From contig JACUTO010000063.1 of assembly GCA_014859755.1 (NCBI GenBank), forward strand, positions 1 through 8,274: a stretch of DNA of 8,274 bases, given 5' to 3'. How positions within the stretch are numbered: the stretch's first letter is position 1; each line of letters starts with the position of its first letter. The position numbers were made by a program, and so were the translations under genes. Source of the DNA: Candidatus Bathyarchaeota archaeon. GTDB lineage: Archaea > Thermoproteota > Bathyarchaeia > Bathyarchaeales > Bathyarchaeaceae. This document shows, in pieces, positions 4,388-8,274 of the stretch. A model generated the notes under the pieces. It was not told the DNA's origin. It saw only the letters and a list, made by a program, of their open reading frames with translations, and searched no databases.

Positions 4388-5125
4388 TTACCTTTTTCTT
4401 CTTTTTCTTTTGCTACCAGCACTTCTTGCAGCGATCAACCCAACCTTTTTGCCCGGAGGAGCACGACGCGACACCGTTGTAACCTTACGACCCCCCCTCT
4501 TGCTGCTCCCGTATGGATGAGCCGCAGCCACCATGGCTATGCCACGCGTGCGGGGATACATATGTCCCTTTGCTTTCATCAAGTGAAACTTAGCGCCCGC
4601 TTTAAGGAAGGGTTTTTCGATGCGGCCCGCCCCGGAAATAATTCCAATCGTTGCTCGGCAAAGGTCATTGACGTACCGAGTCTTTCCAGAAGGAAGCTTC
4701 AAAATGGTTCCATCGGGTGTGTGCGCCACCACAGTTGTGTAGGTTCCAGAAGAACGTACAAGTTTACCTCCATCGCCAGGTGAAAGCTCAATGTTGCAGA
4801 CCATGGTGCCCTCGGGAATCTTGCCTAAAGGAAGAACGTTGCCTATCTCCACCGCGGCTTTGCCTCCAATCTGAGTTGGCTGACCTTCATAGACCCCCTC
4901 TGGAACCACCGAATAGTAGGTTTCGCCGGTCTCAAGTTTTATGGAGGCAAGCGGGGAGCCTCTTCCAGGGTCGTGGAGAATCTTCATGATTTGGCCTTGA
5001 ATAACTCCCTCCCGTTCTTCTTTGGATGTTGGAGGGTACTGAACGGGCGCCACTCTCTTGTGGGTGGATGCTCTAAAGGTTGAAGACCCTCTACCGCGTC
5101 TTTGGACACGAATTCGTTTACCCAC
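4388..5125 (-). CDS. rpl2: 50S ribosomal protein L2 (uL2)
   Basis: Large-subunit protein near the peptidyl transferase centre, also needed for subunit association. The 245-residue protein has the archaeal N-terminus GKRIRVQRRGRGSSTFRAS, the SH3-like core with LSPGDGGKLVRSSGTY (115-130), GKTRYVNDLCRATIG (147-161), and the C-terminal GRKVTTVSRRAPPGKKVGLIAAR. The most conserved loop, usually MNxVDHPHGGG or similar, reads MVAAAHPYGSS (198-208) here: the first His (H203) is kept, but the Asn, the Asp and the second His are replaced. The start is GTG at 5125, since no in-frame ATG lies upstream; AGGAAG about 12 bases upstream is a weak ribosome binding site. A TATA box of its own overlaps the DedA 3' end. 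Confidence 0.97.
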   Translation of the reverse strand: MGKRIRVQRRGRGSSTFRASTHKRVAPVQYPPTSKEEREGVIQGQIMKILHDPGRGSPLASIKLETGETYYSVVPEGVYEGQPTQIGGKAAVEIGNVLPLGKIPEGTMVCNIELSPGDGGKLVRSSGTYTTVVAHTPDGTILKLPSGKTRYVNDLCRATIGIISGAGRIEKPFLKAGAKFHLMKAKGHMYPRTRGIAMVAAAHPYGSSKRGGRKVTTVSRRAPPGKKVGLIAARSAGSKRKRRKR

Positions 5126-5171
5126 GATGTTGCATCTTCCTGTGGAATAATTAGGTTCTACAGATAAGCTC

Positions 5172-5183
5172 CTTTTTAAATAC
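5172..5183 (-). promoter_or_regulatory. TATA box for L2 at the DedA stop codon
   Basis: Read leftward, GTATTTAAAAAG overlaps the last codons of the DedA gene. The expected start near 5152 gives a leader of about 27 bases before the L2 GTG. It suggests L2 is re-initiated rather than relying on read-through from L3-L4-L23. Confidence 0.5.
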
Positions 5184-5898
5184 TTTTAGTTTCTTTCCTC
5201 GCCGCATATCGTCGTGTGACAAACCAGTATACTATGAGTATTGATGCCATTACTATAACTATTGTAAACAGAATGATGTTGAACATGAACATTGTTCCCT
5301 CCAGTTCTGGAGGCACTTCAGGATAATACTGTATGAGTTCCGTAAGTGTTACGCTGAAGCAGTCACCTAAAAAAGCGTAAAAAAGAGCTCTAGGCAACGT
5401 ACCTATCACCGTGGGAATCATAAAACTTCTAGACTTCATCTGGGTCAAACCCGCGCTATATGATATTACATCAAATGGTATGAACGGTGCAATTCTTCCC
5501 AAAAGAACCGCCCACACGCCCCAATGGTTAAACCAATTATCCGCAAACTCGATTCCTCTCTCGCCAACAAACCTAATGGCGACGGATCTGCCTCCTTTTC
5601 GAGAAATGTAAAAGCTTATGAAAGCAGCAACCACAGATCCTAATGCCCCAACTAACCATCCGGACAAAAGTCCAAACGCTGCACCTCCGCATATCAGGAC
5701 AAACTCGGAAGGAATAGGTATGGCTAAGGCCTGTAAAATCATGGCAACAAACAAGATGGGAAGTCCTCCTGCTTGAAAAGATTCTACAACCCAGAAAAGA
5801 AGCTGGTATATGAGTTCTGGGAATATGAGCAGCCCCACTGATGCTCCGACAATTAACAGAAATACTGTAGCGGGAAAGATTTTGGGGGATACCTGCAT
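5176..5898 (-). CDS. DedA/TVP38/TMEM64-family membrane protein (VTT domain)
   Basis: Integral membrane protein of the VTT/SNARE-associated superfamily, several members of which are lipid scramblases or flippases. In order: a TM helix near residues 7-27, a hydrophobic re-entrant-like segment (46-60) followed by AIPIPSEF with its conserved Glu, a long hydrophobic stretch (66-96), a signature with GRIAPFIPFDVISY then SAGLTQM (134-154), a TM at about 157-177, and a last TM at 204-227 followed by basic residues. The GRxxPxxPFDxISYxAGLT form is closest to the TVP38/TMEM64 subgroup. Numbering is from the ATG at 5898. A TTG at 5910 would add four residues but lies at or before the predicted transcription start. 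The gene interrupts the ribosomal block between L23 and L2 and has its own TATA box. The substrate is unknown. Confidence 0.88.
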   Translation of the reverse strand: MQVSPKIFPATVFLLIVGASVGLLIFPELIYQLLFWVVESFQAGGLPILFVAMILQALAIPIPSEFVLICGGAAFGLLSGWLVGALGSVVAAFISFYISRKGGRSVAIRFVGERGIEFADNWFNHWGVWAVLLGRIAPFIPFDVISYSAGLTQMKSRSFMIPTVIGTLPRALFYAFLGDCFSVTLTELIQYYPEVPPELEGTMFMFNIILFTIVIVMASILIVYWFVTRRYAARKETKSI

Positions 5899-5928
5899 TT
5901 TGAAGCCCAAAAACGCGTGTCAGTTGTG

Positions 5929-5937
5929 TTTATATAA
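5929..5937 (-). promoter_or_regulatory. TATA box for the DedA-family gene
   Basis: Read leftward, TTATATAAA overlaps the last two codons and stop of L23 (GTT ATA TAA). The expected transcription start near 5907 would leave a leader of only about 9 bases before the ATG at 5898, a short or nearly leaderless message, consistent with the absence of a clear ribosome binding site. Confidence 0.55.
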
Positions 5938-6190
5938 CGCCGAGTTTAATCGCTACATCCACTGCTTTGTAGTCGGGATGAAGTTTCACGAAGGCTTTTT
6001 TCTCTCCTCTAGGCGTAATTGTAACGTTGACTTTCTCTACCACCACTTCGTAAAGCTCTTCCACCGCCCTTCTAATGTCCCTCTTAGTAGCCCTGTTGTT
6101 AACGACGAAAACGAGTTTGTTTTCCGTTTCAAGTATGCGACTCGTAACCTCGGTCATAACCGGATATAATATAGCCTCATGAGGGTCCAA
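5930..6190 (-). CDS. rpl23: 50S ribosomal protein L23 (uL23)
   Basis: Large-subunit protein at the polypeptide exit tunnel that serves as docking site for SRP and other nascent-chain factors. The 86-residue protein is full length for archaea: AILYPVMTEVTSR at the start, the LVFVVNNRATKRDIRRAVEE strand-helix, VEKVNVTITPRGEKKAFVKL, and a C-terminal VDVAIKLGVI. The start is TTG at 6190, two bases after the L4 stop, with GGAGG inside the last L4 codons as ribosome binding site. Tight spacing shows co-translation with L4. Its stop codon lies within the TATA box of the following DedA gene. Confidence 0.96.
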   Translation of the reverse strand: MDPHEAILYPVMTEVTSRILETENKLVFVVNNRATKRDIRRAVEELYEVVVEKVNVTITPRGEKKAFVKLHPDYKAVDVAIKLGVI

Positions 6191-6192
6191 GC

Positions 6193-6975
6193 CTATTTTC
6201 CTCCAAAAAGCTTATCCGCTTTCTCAAAGGCTGAGCTCGTCCAAACAGTTAATCTTCCCGGATGGGTTCCAGGTGCTAAAAGTTCGACGTTTAGATTATC
6301 CACTGAGGCGATGTCTACTCCTGGAAGGTTACGGGCTGCTTCAGCGATGCCTTCGTTTTTGGTTATCACAAGCAAGGGTCCGACAGCCTGCTTCATCTTT
6401 CGACCGCGCATCTTCCCCTTACCCGCCCTAACCTTCCGGCTTTCCTTGACTCGAAAAATGTCTGGCCACACTCCGATATGAATGAAAGCCTCCTCAACCT
6501 CCTTAGTTTTTTTCAAGCCTTGAATTTCATCCACAACAACCAACGGAAAATCGGGAACATCATCTACCATGTGCCCCCGAGAGGCTACGACTTCTTTAGA
6601 CGCTGTGGCGGCGACTGCTGAACGCAAGGCCAGCCGCATTTCCTTTCGAGGAATCTTCTTCCTGATTTTCTTTTCAACCACTGGAGGGTGTGTGGCTCGA
6701 CCGCCCACGGCGAATGGAATGAAGGCTGCTCTTTGACCCCTTCCCTTCAATCTCGCAACGCGTGCGATTCCTAAGCCCACTCCTCGAGACTCTGCTGTGG
6801 TTCTCTTTCCAGCGAAAACATCCCGACCTTGTGGCTGGAAACGATGAGACTGAATCGCAACAACGGCTCGCTTTATTACATCCGGCCTAGCCGGAGTTTT
6901 GAAGATTGGGGGGAGACGAACCCTGCCGACTTTTTTTCCTTTGAGATCAAAAACTTTAGCTGAAATCTTGCCCAT
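6193..6975 (-). CDS. rpl4: 50S ribosomal protein L4 (uL4)
   Basis: Large-subunit protein that lines the exit tunnel with an extended loop; archaeal and eukaryotic forms are called L4/L1e. The 260-residue protein shows the globular start AKVFDLKGKKVGRVRLPPIF, the extended loop with RFQPQGRDVFAGKRTT and GRGQRAAFIPFAVGGRATHPP (about 45-97), IRKKIPRKEMRLALRSAVAA, and the C-terminal GPLLVITKNEGIAEAARNLPG and VELLAPGTHPGRLTVWTSSA. Length is normal. The ATG is 15 bases after the L3 stop, with GGTGG/GTAAGG as ribosome binding site. It forms a transcription unit with L3 and L23. Confidence 0.97.
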   Translation of the reverse strand: MGKISAKVFDLKGKKVGRVRLPPIFKTPARPDVIKRAVVAIQSHRFQPQGRDVFAGKRTTAESRGVGLGIARVARLKGRGQRAAFIPFAVGGRATHPPVVEKKIRKKIPRKEMRLALRSAVAATASKEVVASRGHMVDDVPDFPLVVVDEIQGLKKTKEVEEAFIHIGVWPDIFRVKESRKVRAGKGKMRGRKMKQAVGPLLVITKNEGIAEAARNLPGVDIASVDNLNVELLAPGTHPGRLTVWTSSAFEKADKLFGGK

Positions 6976-6990
6976 GGCCTTACCACCGGT

Positions 6991-7998
6991 TTATCTCTGC
7001 GGTGACTCTAGGGATATATAAGTGATTTTCGGCGGAGCTTCAGGAACCTTTTTTGGAGGTCGGGCTGGATATCGCAGGCGGACGAGACGTTTAGATGGAC
7101 CGGGCAAGCTTCCGTTCAAGGCAATGTAGGTTCCTTTTACAGGGCCATACCTCAAAAATCCGCCCTTTGGAGAAACTTCGCTCCCATCGATGCCGATTTT
7201 CAGGATGCGCTTGTTGTATTCGGTTCTTTGGTGGTAGCCCATTTGGCCAGCTCTGGGAACGGTGTATAAAACTCGTGGGGGTTTCCACGCGCCGATGGCG
7301 GCGACGCCTCGCTTGGTCTTTCGAGACTTGCGGGGCAGAATCTTGATTCCCCAGCGCTTTACTGGACCTTGCCAGCCCTTTCCCTTGGTTACGGAAACCA
7401 CATCTACGAACTGCCCCTCCTTAAAAACGTCGGTAACTGAAACCGTTTTCCCCAGCAGTTTCTTCGCGTGCTTGAACTGTTCCTCAACAGGCCCTCCGTC
7501 AACCTTGATTTCCATAATATCAGGCTTTTTCTTTGGAACGCCGGCGAGTCTTGGTTGTGTGGCGGCTAGGATGCGAAACTCCACGATTTTGTCGAGGCCT
7601 TCTTCCATCTTTCTTAAGCCTTCGTCAGTATTGAAATGTTCAGGCAATACGAGGGCGCGGTTAAAATCCTTTGGAGGGTCTTTCATCCAAGCTTCGGTAA
7701 AAGTTTGTAAACCATACTGATTTTTCACGTAAGCGCGAATGGCGCAAACTGTGATAGGGGGAACATCCAAAATGGTTGCAGGATGAACTATCTCTTTACC
7801 CAAGTTTAGCGAGCCCGGCTTGTCCTCCACCATGAAAACGTGAGTCATTCCAGCCTTATAGCCCATAAAGCCAAGTAAAGCTGGGCCTTCCTCCACTTTG
7901 GGCCAGAAGCGAATCCTACCGACAGCACGAGCGGCACGTCCTCTAGGCAAATAGGCTAATGAGCCGCGTTTTGGGGCGTGCTTCTTTCTATGACCCAT
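6991..7998 (-). CDS. rpl3: 50S ribosomal protein L3 (uL3)
   Basis: Large-subunit protein whose extension reaches toward the peptidyl transferase centre. The 335-residue protein is full length for archaea: MGHRKKHAPKRGSLAYLPRG, GFMGYKAGMTHV (43-54), VTKGKGWQGPVKRWGIK (203-219), and the extended finger with IGAWKPPRVLYTVPRAGQ (235-252) then MGYHQRTEYNKR (253-264). The tip, which often reads GAWHP or GPWHP, has Lys in place of His here (WKP), and the preceding stretch SRKTKRGVAAIG differs from the common form. The ATG at 7998 has AAGGA upstream. It is the first gene of the L3-L4-L23 unit and has a TATA box about 65 bases upstream of the start. Confidence 0.97.
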   Translation of the reverse strand: MGHRKKHAPKRGSLAYLPRGRAARAVGRIRFWPKVEEGPALLGFMGYKAGMTHVFMVEDKPGSLNLGKEIVHPATILDVPPITVCAIRAYVKNQYGLQTFTEAWMKDPPKDFNRALVLPEHFNTDEGLRKMEEGLDKIVEFRILAATQPRLAGVPKKKPDIMEIKVDGGPVEEQFKHAKKLLGKTVSVTDVFKEGQFVDVVSVTKGKGWQGPVKRWGIKILPRKSRKTKRGVAAIGAWKPPRVLYTVPRAGQMGYHQRTEYNKRILKIGIDGSEVSPKGGFLRYGPVKGTYIALNGSLPGPSKRLVRLRYPARPPKKVPEAPPKITYISLESPQR

Positions 7999-8060
7999 AC
8001 TTCGTATCCTTCTTTGCTGTTTCCATCCAAACTCGTCTTTGTTTCAATAAGAATGTTGAG

Positions 8061-8068
8061 TTATAAAT
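8061..8068 (-). promoter_or_regulatory. TATA box for the L3-L4-L23 unit
   Basis: Read leftward, ATTTATAA lies ten bases beyond the methyltransferase stop codon. The expected start near 8039 gives a leader of about 40 bases before the L3 ATG, with AAGGA close to the start. Confidence 0.5.
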
Positions 8069-8077
8069 GTTGCGAAT

Positions 8078-8274
8078 TCATTTTCCAATAATCAGGTTTA
8101 AGATGGCTAAAGAGGTATATAACGCCTCTTCGGTTCTGACTGTTTCGGTTCCCTGATTTGGAATGGTGTTAACCGTGAAATGTGCAACTTCGTTGAGTTT
8201 AAGTTTTTCACGTGCCACGATGTCGTATAGCCCTTGGGTTGGTGCGCCAAAAGCTACCAGTATGTTGCGAGATT
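8078..8274 (-). CDS. SPOUT-family RNA methyltransferase, C-terminal part (partial)
   Basis: Only the last 64 codons are present; the 5' part lies beyond the right edge. The frame reads LVAFGAPTQGLYDIVARE, then NTIPNQGTETVRTEEAL, ending in LAILNLIIGK. The NTIPxQGTxTVRTEEA block and the preceding GAPTQG are the knot-forming AdoMet-binding signature of the archaeal/eukaryotic SPOUT1 (C9orf114/COG2106) family, whose human member methylates uridine at N3 in large-subunit rRNA. In many archaea this gene lies directly upstream of L3, as here, and the 79-base gap contains the L3 promoter. The family is clear; the target in this organism is inferred. Confidence 0.9.
   Translation of the reverse strand, partial: SRNILVAFGAPTQGLYDIVAREKLKLNEVAHFTVNTIPNQGTETVRTEEALYTSLAILNLIIGK

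Noticed and set aside
7262..7720. 152-codon + strand frame opposite L3
   Set aside because: Antisense shadow of a highly conserved gene, with no ribosome binding site and no recognisable domain.

Overview
The window is archaeal chromosomal DNA. It carries ribosomal proteins of archaeal/eukaryotic type (S24e, S27ae), the archaeal RNA polymerase subunits Rpo7 (RpoE') and Spt4 (RpoE''), and the archaeal GTP-dependent dephospho-CoA kinase family. It also has TATA-box promoters and frequent GTG and TTG starts. The protein character and gene order fit a TACK-group archaeon, possibly Bathyarchaeota-like; that placement is inferred from general familiarity, not from a tree.

Left part (1-3256). A small two-helix membrane protein points left. 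Divergent from it, on the + strand, runs an archaeal 'rpoE' cluster: PIN-domain protein, rpo7, spt4, dephospho-CoA kinase, S24e and S27ae. Spt4, the kinase and S27ae are coupled to their upstream neighbours by overlap or direct abutment. A 139-residue protein that looks SecB-like follows, with its own apparent TATA box.

Middle (3257-3792). About 535 bases between convergent gene sets hold no credible protein gene but are rich in hairpins and TATA-like boxes. The most striking is a 93-base element with a 16-bp outer stem enclosing two inner hairpins. A hairpin plus T-run sits at the right edge. One or more non-coding RNAs, or a small mobile-element relic, are possible; I could not match it to a known RNA.

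Right part (3793-8274, all on the - strand). This is the 5' part of the archaeal S10-type ribosomal operon, read right to left: the C-terminus of a SPOUT RNA methyltransferase, L3, L4, L23, then an inserted DedA/TVP38-type membrane protein, then L2 and S19. The expected next genes (L22, S3 and so on) are absent; the block ends at S19 facing the rpoE cluster. The DedA insertion carries its own TATA box, overlapping the L23 stop. A new TATA for L2 overlaps the DedA 3' end, and S19 again has its own TATA after a 190-base gap with a terminator-like hairpin. The block therefore appears split into several transcription units.

As a whole the window is information-processing machinery (transcription, ribosome, rRNA modification) plus coenzyme A synthesis. 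The unusual parts are the membrane-protein insertion, an L2 protein with an altered peptidyl-transferase-side loop, and the structured convergent intergenic region.
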